64,000 nucleotides of DNA, taken from positions 41,015,501-41,079,500 of the forward strand of contig NC_088918.1 of NCBI RefSeq assembly GCF_963576675.1, written 5' to 3'. Positions 47,146-57,167 of this stretch are shown here, piece after piece. Every line of letters starts with the position of its first letter. Within the stretch, counting starts at the first letter, position 1. Both the position numbers and the translations under genes were made by a program. This DNA comes from Euphorbia lathyris. Lineage: Eukaryota > Streptophyta > Magnoliopsida > Malpighiales > Euphorbiaceae. A model generated the notes under the pieces. The model was not told the DNA's origin and searched no databases. It saw only the letters and a program-made list of their open reading frames with translations.

Positions 47146-49690
47146 CGAGAGGTTTTCGCTCGCTTGTGCTTTTTTCTCTCTCTTTTGCTAAAACATCTAT
47201 CTATCTATATATATACTAAATCTGTAGTGAGTATTGCTGATGTGTCATATTTTTAGAGCTTCTTTGTTGACGTGTCATCTTCTCAAACCTCACATTCTAT
47301 CATTTCACACACGCTTCACTTTCCACATAACCGTTCTTTCATAGTTTCCGCATCTAACTGTTCCTCTCTGTGTGAGACGGGTTTTCATCTCTCTCTTCAA
47401 TCAACCGATTCATCTCTCTCTTCAATAAACTGATGCTCTCTTCAATCAACCGATTTCGTTTTTCTCTTTCCCATGTATTCTCTTTCAGTTTGATTTCTCT
47501 TTTTTTTTCCATCGATTTCGTTTTTCTCTTATGAATTCTTATTGTTTGTCTAACATTCAATTTCATCTCTCCTCCAACAGAAAGGATTTTCAGAGCACTC
47601 TCGGCAACCCATGAAAGAAGATTCTAACAATGAGAAAAACAAGAGGGCCGATGAAACCTAGAATTCTGATGAATTGGGCAAGGTATTTTTTTTATCTCAG
47701 ATGCTTTACTTTCTTTGATTGTTCTTTATTTTTTTTCTTTTGATTCAATTGCAAGAAATTATTCTCAATTTATGGTATGAGTTATTGAGAGAAAATTATT
47801 CTCAATTTATCGTACAATAAGAATTTGTCACAACCGCAACTGTTTACTCTCTGGGTCTTTTTTCATCTGGCCTTACTTGCTATCTGGTTTGAGAGAAAAT
47901 TATTCTCAATAAGAATTCATCTGGCCTTACTTGCTATTTATTTTGCAATTTGAAGTTGGTTATTTATTTTCTTATGCACTCTGTTTGTTAAAATGCTTAA
48001 AATGGATGTTGCTTCCTAGAATGTGATGATTGTGGGATGTGTTCAAGTGAGATTTTCTAATAGAGCATTTTATATTTTTCAAGGGATGGGGTCAATTGGG
48101 ATTATGCTTGATTCAGTCACAATTAAGGGAATTTGTGGGGCATTTCAAGCGTCTAGAATCTTGATTTAGCTAAAAGGTTGTGCATTAGTTTGAAATATAA
48201 TCTGTAGGAATTCATTAGTTAATATTTTTGGCTTAAGGAATTTTGGATTGAATAAATGGAGAGGAATGATATTAAATAAGGTTTACATGAATTGGGAAAA
48301 GTTTGATGCTAACGACATTGAATTATGGGCCATTAAAGTGTTTTTTTCTTTCTATTTTGTTTATGAATTTTATGTGTGATTTTACTATGATGGATGTTTT
48401 GTTATAGTAAAAGTTTGATCATGCTTTATTCTCAAGTTTTGCATCAGGTAAAATGCCTCCTCAACTTAGACGTGTAAGAATGGTGTTGCTCTTTATCTCC
48501 CCTTTAAATGTATTTTCTCTTGATTTTGGAAAAAAATGTTATCACTATTATAATTGATCACAAACCTAGCTCAAGAACTATTTATGAACGGTATGAGTTA
48601 CGAAATGAATGGAATTTCATGGTGGAGTTGAATGGATTGCACAAAGAGTCTCAACATCGCTGAAAGATGAAGAGGGAGAGTCTGAGTTGCTCTTCTTGGT
48701 GTCAGTAGCTATTACTTGTGCAGAGGTTTGTGCAATTTTGAAGTTTATTTTGTTTGCTCTTTTTGTTGGGTGTGTTAATAGCGAGGAAGAAAGATGACCA
48801 ATTGCTATATTTGACTTTAGGTAATATTATTATGCGAGGAACTTTTCAGGCGGATAATTGTGCTCATTGGTTATGCTTATGAAGTTTCTCCTTGAATTTA
48901 ACGGACTTTTTATTCTCTTGGAAAATAAGAGAAGTATTTCATATTCTTAATGATAAAAAAAAGCAATATTTAGACAAATCAAGTGAAGATATTGGTATAT
49001 GCTGCAACTGCAGCTAGGAAGTACAATTTTGAAATTTGCAAGGTTCAAAGTGAAAAGAGAATTTCCTTCGAAACTTTACAATTATGTTTATATATTTTCA
49101 TTTTAGTTGTTATAGGAGTTGTATTTTCTAAATTAAAACTAAGAAAAATGATAATATTCTTTTTGGTTTTTGTCAGATTATATGGCTCCTTGCAGAGAAT
49201 GTGTCTATTGTTCCAAGAGAATGAAGGAGTAGACTCAAAGGGTAGAGGAAGGGTTAGTTACCACCATAGGCAAATAGAACGAAGAGAAGACTCAAATGGG
49301 AGAGAAAGGGTTAGGTGCCAGTGTTGTGGCTGGATAGTGGAAGCAACCTATTTTAACTTGTGTGTAGTGTGATAGTGGAAGCAATCTATTTTAACTTGGA
49401 TTTAATATGCATAATTAAATAAAAGTTTTAGCTGAAGTGTTTAATTTAAACTTCTGACTTTTTTTTTCAAGTCTTTTTTCTTATAGAAAATTAGGGATTC
49501 TTCTTCAAATTAAGATTTATCTTTTTTTAGCAATAGTTAAGAGTATTTTATTACCTAAAATCTACATTCTTCTAATCAGTGGTAATATTGTACTTTACTG
49601 TTAAATGAGTTGGGAGAATCATTGATTTGTTTCCATTTAAATGGAGTCAATATCTTTTGATTGTTTAATTCGATACAATAATATAATTAA

Positions 49691-50841
49691 GGGATAAGGT
49701 ACCAAAATAGGCCTAAGGTTTTTGGGGAAGTACCAATTTAGGCTCAACGTTCAAAATAGCATCAATATAGGCTTAACGTTTACAATATAATATCAATTTA
49801 GACTTAACGTTTACAATATATCATCAATTTATGCCTCGCGTACAAAATAGCACCAATATAGGCTTAACGTTTACAAAATAATATGAATTTAAGCTTAACG
49901 TTTACAAAATATATCCAATTTAAGCTAAACGTCACAATTAAATTAATCATATTATATTCTTTTCCTACTAACTTTATATGTTATCTTTTTATTTAGTTCT
50001 AAATTCTTATTTATTATGATACAATTAATTAGTATTTTTGCCCATTAAAATTTTATATTTGTTTTTCATAAATGATTCCATGACTACTAAATTTCATTGC
50101 TCATGTAATATATGCAAACTAAAAGTAATTGAATATCCACAATATTTTGAATATTGTGGACATTCAATTACTTTTAGTTTGCATATATTACATGAGCCAT
50201 AGAGGAGTCATGGAATGGTTGATGAAAAACAAATATAAGGTTTTAATGGGCAAGAAAACTAATTAATTGTATTATAATAAATAAGAAAATAGAACTAAAT
50301 AAAAAGATAACATATAAAGTTAGTAGGAAAAGAATATAATATGGTTAATTTAATTGTGACGTTTAGCTTAAATTGGATATATTTTGTAATATTGTGGATA
50401 TTCAATTACTTTTAGTTTGCATATATTACATGAGCAATGAAATTTAGTAGTCATGAAATCATTTATGAAAAACAAATATAAGGTTTTAATGGACAAGAAA
50501 ACTAATTAATTGTATTATAATAAATAAGAAAATAGAACTAAATAAAAAGATAACAAATAAAGTTAGTAGGAAAAGAATATAATATGGTTAATTTAATTGT
50601 GACGTTTAGCTTAAATTGGATATTTTGTAAACATTAAGCTTCAATTCGTATTATTTTGTAAACGTTAAGCCTATATTGGTGCTATTTTGTACGTGAGGCA
50701 TAAATTGATGATATATTATAAATGTTAAGCCTAAATTAATATTATGTTGTAAACATTAAGTCTATATTGGTGCTATTTTGAACGTTGAGCCTAAATTGGT
50801 ACTTCCCCAAAAACCTTAGGCCTATTTTGGTACCTTATCCC
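49691..50841. mobile_element. Mutator-type MITE with very long inverted repeats, in the Helitron
   Basis: The ends GGGATAAGGTACCAAAATAG and the inverse CTATTTTGGTACCTTATCCC extend into about 500-bp arms that are complementary almost throughout, so the element is nearly a full palindrome. A perfect 9-bp duplication, TATAATTAA, is at 49682-49690 and 50842-50850. Inside, one arm segment (about 50100-50400) is partly repeated, giving an asymmetric centre. It has no genes. Confidence 0.85.
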
Positions 50842-51090
50842 TATAATTAATAGTCAATGATGATTATTTTATATGTCACATTATATTTGTACACTCTCCA
50901 TATGTAATTTCAAGAGTTAAAAAAAAAGAGACTATAATTAATAGTATAAAATGAGTCATTTCTTATATTTAATTACATCAATATAAATATTAAATAACAT
51001 TTCATTAATTATTCAATTTTATTTTTTCGTTACAAATTTCTATAGGATATTATTTTAAATAAACATATTAGCCAAAATGAGGAAAAAAAT

Positions 51091-51118
51091 CCCGTGCATT
51101 GTACGGGCCCAAATCTAG
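51091..51118 (+). other. Second Helitron-like 3' terminus inside the Helitron
   Basis: The hairpin CCCGTGCATTGTACGGG is followed by CCCAAATCTAG, the same layout as the outer terminus at 51808-51834. The base after CTAG is G and not T, so it is not at a canonical A-T junction today. Confidence 0.6.
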
Positions 51119-51466
51119 GGGAAAATATAAGGTGGTTGTTGAGGAGAAAATTAGTGCTCCACTAGAAGTACCTAAGGAAAAAATAATAATAATAATAAAA
51201 AGCTCTTCCAATGCTTTTCCATGATATCTATTTCTCATTACAAGCCTCTGCTTTTAAGATACGTTGTTAAACTAACATAAAAAAAAATATATGTTGTTGA
51301 ACTGTCAATTATGAAACTACTGTAATTTTTTTTATATGTTTGGTTCAATTTTACACTCAATTATTAATGATTTGCAAGGTTTGAGAATTGATTGCATTTC
51401 TTTGAAATAGATTAGAATAATTTTAACAAGTGATATGATTGCACGCATATCATATTGTTCTTTTAA

Positions 51467-51530
51467 TTTGTATGACGGTTCATGTTAACCGATTCCGAAT
51501 CATTTCAAAGCTAAGGCTTTGTTGTTGTTT
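51467..51530 (+). mobile_element. Truncated RTE LINE 3' tail
   Basis: GGTTCATGTTAACCGATTCC and AAGGCTTTGTTGTTG match the last 75 bp of the RTE element in the SAS10 intron (61155-61225). It is a heavily 5'-truncated copy or a SINE tail using the same 3' end. Confidence 0.65.
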
Positions 51531-51852
51531 TTGAAAAGATATAATAGTATTTGTTTTAAATTGTATATTAAGATTGATGGAAGACAACTTACATACTTTT
51601 CGGGAAAAAAAAATCGTACTTATTTATAAAATATAATTAACCTGATATTTTTTCTTAATAATTGTATAGTTGAAAATAAGAAGAATATATATAGTTTTTT
51701 TATAATAAAAATATAATATCATTTCATTAGATTAAAAAGTATAAATACAACACGAAAATTGAGATGAATAAAACCAATTTAATAAAAGAAAATAATTTTT
51801 ATGCATTCCGTGCATTGCACGGGTCCAAAACTAGTGTGGATATATATACTTA

Positions 51853-52240
51853 AGGGGCGTTTGGTATTCTATTGGGATAGAGATAGGGATAAATGTTGGG
51901 ATAGGGATAAAGATAAATGGTTGGGATAAGGATACAAATATGATAGTCGAGAATTATTGTTCAATGTTTGGTACGTGGGATAAGGATAGGACAAAATAAT
52001 ACATTTTACTATTTTAACCCTATTTAAACTACATAACATTAATTTGAGGGATAAGATGGACTTTTTCATCCTATTAAAATCGCAGGAGCTTATCCCATCT
52101 CCTTATACCACCCCCCTCCTGGGTATAGGATTTGAGGCTCATTCGTCTCACCCTTCTATCTCCCAAACAAACACGGGATAACTTATCTCATGTTTTTTAT
52201 CCCTATCTCACCTCCTATATCCCTTCTAACAAACACCCCG
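51853..52240. mobile_element. Tourist-like MITE
   Basis: The inverted ends are GGGGCGTTTGGTATTC at the left and, on the complement of the right end, GGGGTGTTTGTTAG. The target TTA is duplicated at 51850-51852 and 52241-52243. Copy 1 of the direct repeat (41138-41148, ACTTAGGATAG) is the empty site. GGGATAAGGATA-like phrases recur inside. It has no genes. Confidence 0.8.
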
Positions 52241-52628
52241 TTAGGATAGAAATTAATTTAATTCATAAATTATTATTATTTTATCAACTAAAAAATAGAT
52301 AATGGTTGTTATTATTAATATAAATTTTTTAAATCTCTCTCCTTACCTTACCCGTATATATATATATATAAAATGAAATATAACCATTTAATATTTATTT
52401 TTATTTTACTTGTTTTTTTAATCATTATCTCATTAAGATTAAGATACTACTTAATAACCAAAATTTAATTTAATAATACATTTTTTAACAAAAATATAAT
52501 TAATTATATAAATCTAATTTATTATATTAATTTTTTAAGGCCTATATAAATTATTTTACAGGTGTTACAATAGGGATACTTGTTTTTATAAAACACAAGA
52601 AAGTTTGCTCTTACAAATACAAACCACA

Positions 52629-54372
52629 TCAATTGAGCGAAGTCCTAGAACTTTGTGAACTTGCAATTCTACTTGGAGTTTGACTTGTATTTGGTAACGG
52701 TTGATGACAATTCAACCTATTATGACCGATATTCCCGTATCGGCTACATAATCTTGGAACTGGATCTTCACCTTGTGACGATCTTCTCATCTGACTTCTT
52801 GGTCGTCCAACTGGTGCAGGACCTCTTAGAGGGGGAAGAACTTTCCTTGGAGGGTCACAGTTTGTCCACTTCGACTGGGGTCTGACTGGGTATATACACT
52901 CTACGTAAGCTAATTTGATCGAGTTGTTGGTGTAGTAATTATCGACCCATTGGTATGCGTTACTTAGTCAATTCTCGCATGCAACTTTATACATGTTTAC
53001 AAGAAAATTGAGAAAGTTGCCATTTCCTACACATGCAAGTACCTGCATTTAAGTCAACAACTCCCCTTGTTGTTCGGTCCCCAATCTGAAATGTGTGTTG
53101 GTTTATTCCATGGAACGTACAGGGTATATCTTTCGCAACATGACTTTTTATCTTCTCTTCAGTCCAAACCGACAAATGATGTTGTCGTGATCCTGAAAAT
53201 GAAAACATAAAGTTAATGTATTTATGTATCATCCAAATTACCAAATGACATGATATATAAAATATTTACCAGCGAATTGTTGTCTTTGGTAAAACCATCA
53301 TTGGACAATACTTCTAGTGTACTCTATCAACATGGTGATAGGCAAACGTCTTCCTTCGACCATAGCTGCGTTCCATGATTCTGCAATGTTTGTGGTCATT
53401 ATGTTATAATGATAGGTATGAAAATATGCACGTGACCATTTCTGGATACCGATTTGCTCTAGATATATTGCTGTTGGGCCATGTAGCTACCGGAGTCGAG
53501 CGAATGCCTCGATAAAATCTGAAACCCTGTAAGCTTTAGCAGCTCGCCAGTACACATCGCCTATCTTTCTAATTGACCTGAATTTAGCCTTCACGTTCAT
53601 TTTTAAATGTTGACAACAACATCCATGTATCGTAATACCTCTAGCACACCATTTACATGCATCATTATGTTTACAGCTAACTTTAAACATGGACTTGTTA
53701 GGCTTGTACACTCTCTATTCGAACCTGTTATTAACTACGTATTTTCCTAGTGCATCTTGCAATTCTCGTTAATATGTCATGTACCTTTAAACCGATGACC
53801 CCTTTTGATGAACTATCTTTAATAGTAAACTTAGGTGCATCATGGACCTCAGGGAGCCATCGAAATGGATCAGTCCTCTTCCTTATTATTTCTACATCCT
53901 TTGTCAATACATTGCTTTGGGGAATAGTTTCGCAATGAGATTGTCTCCAAGGCGTAGGTTGTTCATCATTTACTATTTCCTCTGTGTCAAAATGACCCAA
54001 AATGTCATCTTCGTACATCTGTTCATCCGAAAAATAAACCGGATTCGAGCTAATATCATCTAAACCAGGATTGGATGCAAACTTGAACTTAGTGATCTTT
54101 TCTTTTCCTGGCCGAAGAGTTCGAAGTTCAACGGTTGTGTCTACTTCAAGGGTTGGATCAACACGAGCATAAGTGTATACTATCTCTTGAAGCATTTCCA
54201 AGCTGATTCCCGTTGACAGCCGAAGCAATTTCGATTCATCCCCCCACATGTCATGGCTTTTCCAGTGGCCATTCCACATAATCACACACAATAAATGGTC
54301 AGTTGACATGCTTTTACTAATGATAAACAACAAGGAAACCAAAAAATAGAGTGTCAAACAATGAAATAACAT
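52629..54372 (-). pseudogene. MULE (mudrA-like) transposase, catalytic core deleted
   Basis: The N-terminal part reads MSTDHLLCVIMWNGHW from ATG at 54309, with an acidic region down to 53731. A FLYWCH/WRC-like zinc segment (KSMFKVSCKHNDACKWCARG) is joined directly to HGCCCQHLKMNVKAKF and VYWRAAKAYRVSDF, which lies after the catalytic domain in full-length MULE transposases, so the DDE core is missing. A SWIM finger follows (CMCRKWQLSQFSCKH, near 53000-53060), then VDNYYTNN and a C-terminal CCHC-like knuckle. The stop is TGA at 52629-52631. Several frameshifts are present. It is convergent with the Ulp1-like gene. Confidence 0.8.
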
Positions 54373-54424
54373 ACACTTTGCAGACTACACATTTAGTCCA
54401 ACTGCGAGATCGCAGTATTCGAAA

Positions 54425-54575
54425 ATACATAATATATGCGAAGTTTGCGAATTCCACGAAGCATGCGAATTCGCGTCATACAAGAATGTATATATATATA
54501 TATATATATATCCTACTAGACTTCGCAGGTTACGATTTTTCGAAGAAAAATCGTAATCTGCGAAATATGCGGGTT
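54425..54575. repeat. TTCGCGAA-type motifs, right MULE end
   Basis: GCGAATTCGCG, TTTGCGAATTCC and TTTTTCGAAGAAAAATCG lie between the transposase start and the right terminal repeat, together with a short (TA)n at 54488-54510. They mirror the cluster at 2420-2600. Confidence 0.45.
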
Positions 54576-54803
54576 CCCGAAAATAACTTCAACTACAGAT
54601 TTTACTAATTTCTAATTTAAAAAACACAACATCAACAAGTTAAAAGAGATTTATATATGTGAAACTAACATAATACTTACATGATAAATCTTGAGTTTTG
54701 ATTGAGGTGTTCAAATGAAGATCTCAATGAAAATAAGAGAGAGAGAGAGCTGCAGAGAATGGAGAGAGCGGGCAAAGAAGATACAAGGTATAATGGATAA
54801 TTT

Positions 54804-54926
54804 GTTATATATATGAAGGGTATTATAGGTATTTCAAAATGAATCAGTCTATGTATATAAGTTGGTTCTTAGTGGGTCTAAAAATATAAATGGATCTCCC
54901 ATTTGATCCAATTTTGTAATTTTCCG
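54804..54926 (-). repeat. Right terminal inverted repeat of the MULE
   Basis: It is the inverse of 1946-2072 and ends AATTTTCCG before CTACTAAAA. Confidence 0.85.
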
Positions 54927-54940
54927 CTACTAAAAATTAT

Positions 54941-55526
54941 GGGTTAAGGTACAAAAATACCCCTAACATTTTGAGTCAAGAGCAATTTTACCCTTAATGT
55001 CTAAAACAGTATTTTACCCCTAACGTTGGAAGCCAAGAGCAATTTTACCCCTAACATTGATAAATTGGGTCAATTTCAGACAGTATTATAAAACACAGAT
55101 ATTTTTGTTCATTATTCTGCACCAATTGCATAACAATTCGTTCTAAAAAAAGGATTTCATGTTTTTTATAATTTAATAATAGAATTTGAGATTAATATTT
55201 ATAAATTCGGAGGATTTTTTGATTTTTTTGTCTAACCTGTACAAAAAGACAGTATATTTTTTATTTTTTTTATTTTTTTTTCACATCCCAACAAATGTTT
55301 GTGATTTATTAGTGATAAAATGACACACGTATGAAGTGTAAATAACAAGATTCATGACCGAAAAGATAGTTTGATGAATTATTTCTTAAATTGACCCAAT
55401 TTATTAACGTTAGGGATAAAATTGCTCTTAACTTCCAACGTTAGGAGTAAAATTGCACCATTTTAGATGTTAGGGATAAAATTGCTCCTATCCCAAAACG
55501 TTTGGGGTATTTTTGTACCTTAACCC
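54941..55526. mobile_element. Mutator-type MITE beside the MULE
   Basis: The ends are GGGTTAAGGTACAAAAATAC and its inverse, with long arms (CCCCTAACGTTGGAAG, GAGCAATTTTACCC). A perfect 9-bp duplication, AAAAATTAT, is at 54932-54940 and 55527-55535. The left copy overlaps the MULE's own target duplication, so this MITE inserted at the MULE border. It has no genes. Confidence 0.85.
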
Positions 55527-55689
55527 AAAAATTATTTATTTATTTTTTCTTTTTAACGAAAACTACTTAGTTTTGAGTTGATATACAAAACAAACCCCAA
55601 CACATGTTATCTATCTCTGCTACCACTCCCTATTTCTGCAAATCGACGTTGATATACAGGTCTAGTTAAGCATCATGAGGATGGACTGT

Positions 55690-55808
55690 TGAGTTTTTTT
55701 TATAAAAAAATCCAGTTAACTTTCGATGCTTGAATATACATGCAAAGAATTGAACCCATACTCTTCTAGAAGAAATCAAGGAGCTTACCACTTCGCCGTG
55801 TAATTGAT
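55690..55808 (-). mobile_element. Probable tRNA-derived SINE
   Basis: Read on the minus strand there is a tRNA-like head, with CGAAGTGGTAAGCTCC (A-box-like) and GGGTTCAATTC (B-box-like), and the element ends in an A-rich run (TTTTTTATAAAAAAAAC) near 55690. I could not delimit a target duplication, so the borders are approximate. Confidence 0.5.
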
Positions 55809-56588
55809 TTATTATATTAATTTCGTTATTTAATTATGTGGTGTCCGCTATAATTACTTTGTTTTTTTATAAAGTACCGTTACTTGGTGCTCATATTTAT
55901 TATTGGATTAATTTTATGCTCATCCAATGGTGAAAACACACCAAATAACGTTACTTTGTAAAAAACAAAGTAACCAGCGGTAAAACAAAAATCCTAAAAT
56001 TACAGGGCCACCACCACATTATTATTTCATTTGTTCATTAATCAAACTTCTTCCGCCGTTTCCATTGCTCTCCTCCCTCGCCGCCTCTCCTCCACTCCAT
56101 TGATTTGCTCACTGCCGGCGCCGTCAACCATCACCGTGCCGCCATCATCTCGTCGTCGGAGGCCCTCCGCCCTTGGTTGTTACTTGCTTCGACTCACTGT
56201 GCCGCCATCATCATCGCGATTTTGGATGGTTTTTTAAGGTTGATAGTTTTAGTTTGCCCCTAGAAAAAGCACACAAGGCATACATATTTACATACATTCT
56301 CTCCATTTTCTGTTTTTGTCTCTCTTTGATTTAATTTTAATAATGGAAGAAATTGTGAAAGAGCAGCAGCCTGCTATTGTTGTTACTGGTATAACTATGG
56401 TTTTGGGACAGAGTAAGGTGTCTTCTCATAAACGGGTAGGGGTTCCAGGCGGTACCCTACCCATTGCCAGTCCTATTTGTTCTTGAGCTGAGGTTTACTG
56501 GTGGTATATTTGTTACCTTCAAATTCCCACGGTTTTTATTTATTTATTTGTTTATATTGAAGGTGTAATTTTTGAGTGGTGTTTAGCA
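55809..56588 (+). other. Upstream region and 5' leader of the SAS10-like gene
   Basis: The sequence turns C-rich and CT-rich at 56050-56220 (CCGCCGTTTCCATTGC), as in plant promoter-proximal leaders, then continues to the ATG at 56589. A small upstream open frame runs from ATG 56343 to TGA 56486 (47 codons, MEEIVKEQQPAIVV...). It may be a uORF or part of a leader exon. I recognise no TATA box with confidence. Confidence 0.4.
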
Positions 56589-57095
56589 ATGGCTAAGAGA
56601 GGAAAGAATGAAAAGAAGGATCACAGAAATCCTAAGCGAAGTTCTCTTCATGAACATGTTGATCCAAAAGATATGGACGATGATATTGACATCTGTAAGC
56701 ATCTCTTTCACTTAGTTATTATGTTTCAACCTATGCAAATGTCTTTTCTTCAGTTTGTAACTTTCGGTACTTGTATATCTATAGGACTTCATGATAACGG
56801 TCTTTTCTAAGTAATGTTCCTGTACTAATTGCTATAGATGTCAAATATCCACGATTTTCATGCAGCATCTTTTCTTCCTTGCTGCATATGCTTCTCTATG
56901 GAACTGGAAAATTGATTATAAACTGTGAATCTATAACCTTTTCTTTTTTCCTTTGGATGCTTGCAGTTCACAAGCAGAGAGAGATTATTTCACTAGATGT
57001 AAATTATGATGATGGGGAATCAATTGAGGATGAGGAGGAACCAGTTTTTGATGATGAGGTTTTGTTGCTAGTGTTTATCATAATGCAGTTCGTTA

Positions 57096-57167
<72 letters not shown>

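Larger units (their letters stand above)
47196..51834 (+). mobile_element. Non-autonomous Helitron, 4.6 kb
   Basis: It begins TC (TCTATCTATCTATATATATA) and ends CTAG, preceded by the hairpin CCGTGCATTGCACGG at 51808-51822. It sits between A and T with no target duplication. The undisturbed site is preserved in copy 1 of the direct repeat (near 41127, AACATGTGG). No Rep/helicase gene is visible. The 5' half is Ser/Thr-codon-rich and AT-rich sequence without a recognised gene fragment. It holds a Mutator-type MITE (49691-50841) and a short RTE tail (51467-51530). Confidence 0.8.
47170..52969. repeat. Copy 2 of the 0.8-kb direct repeat, split by a Helitron and a MITE
   Basis: Pieces 47170-47195, 51835-51852 and 52241-52969 are collinear with 41100-41918. 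At its right end it continues into the intact remainder of the transposase gene, so this is the original locus copy. Confidence 0.75.
1946..54926. mobile_element. Mutator-like element (MULE) with Ulp1-like gene, heavily nested
   Basis: The ends are inverted repeats of about 125 bp (1946-2072 and 54804-54926), flanked by the identical 9-bp duplication CTACTAAAA at 1937-1945 and 54927-54935, the Mutator signature. Inside are a plus-strand DUF1985/Ulp1 protease gene (2208 to about 39300) and a minus-strand MULE transposase gene (54372 to 52629). MULEs carrying Ulp1-type genes (the KAONASHI group) are known from plants. Most of the present 53 kb is later insertion: a Tat-like LTR element, a solo LTR, a LINE, a Helitron and MITEs. 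Both MULE genes are broken. Confidence 0.85.

Noticed and set aside
47354..47566. Minus-strand 70-codon gene in the Helitron (Glu/Arg-rich)
   Set aside because: It comes from CT-rich low-complexity sequence (TCTCTCTTCAATC repeats) with no other support.
56031..56237. A separate 68-codon gene before SAS10
   Set aside because: It is Ser/Pro/Arg-rich from CT-rich leader sequence, with no domain, and is more likely the promoter or 5' UTR.
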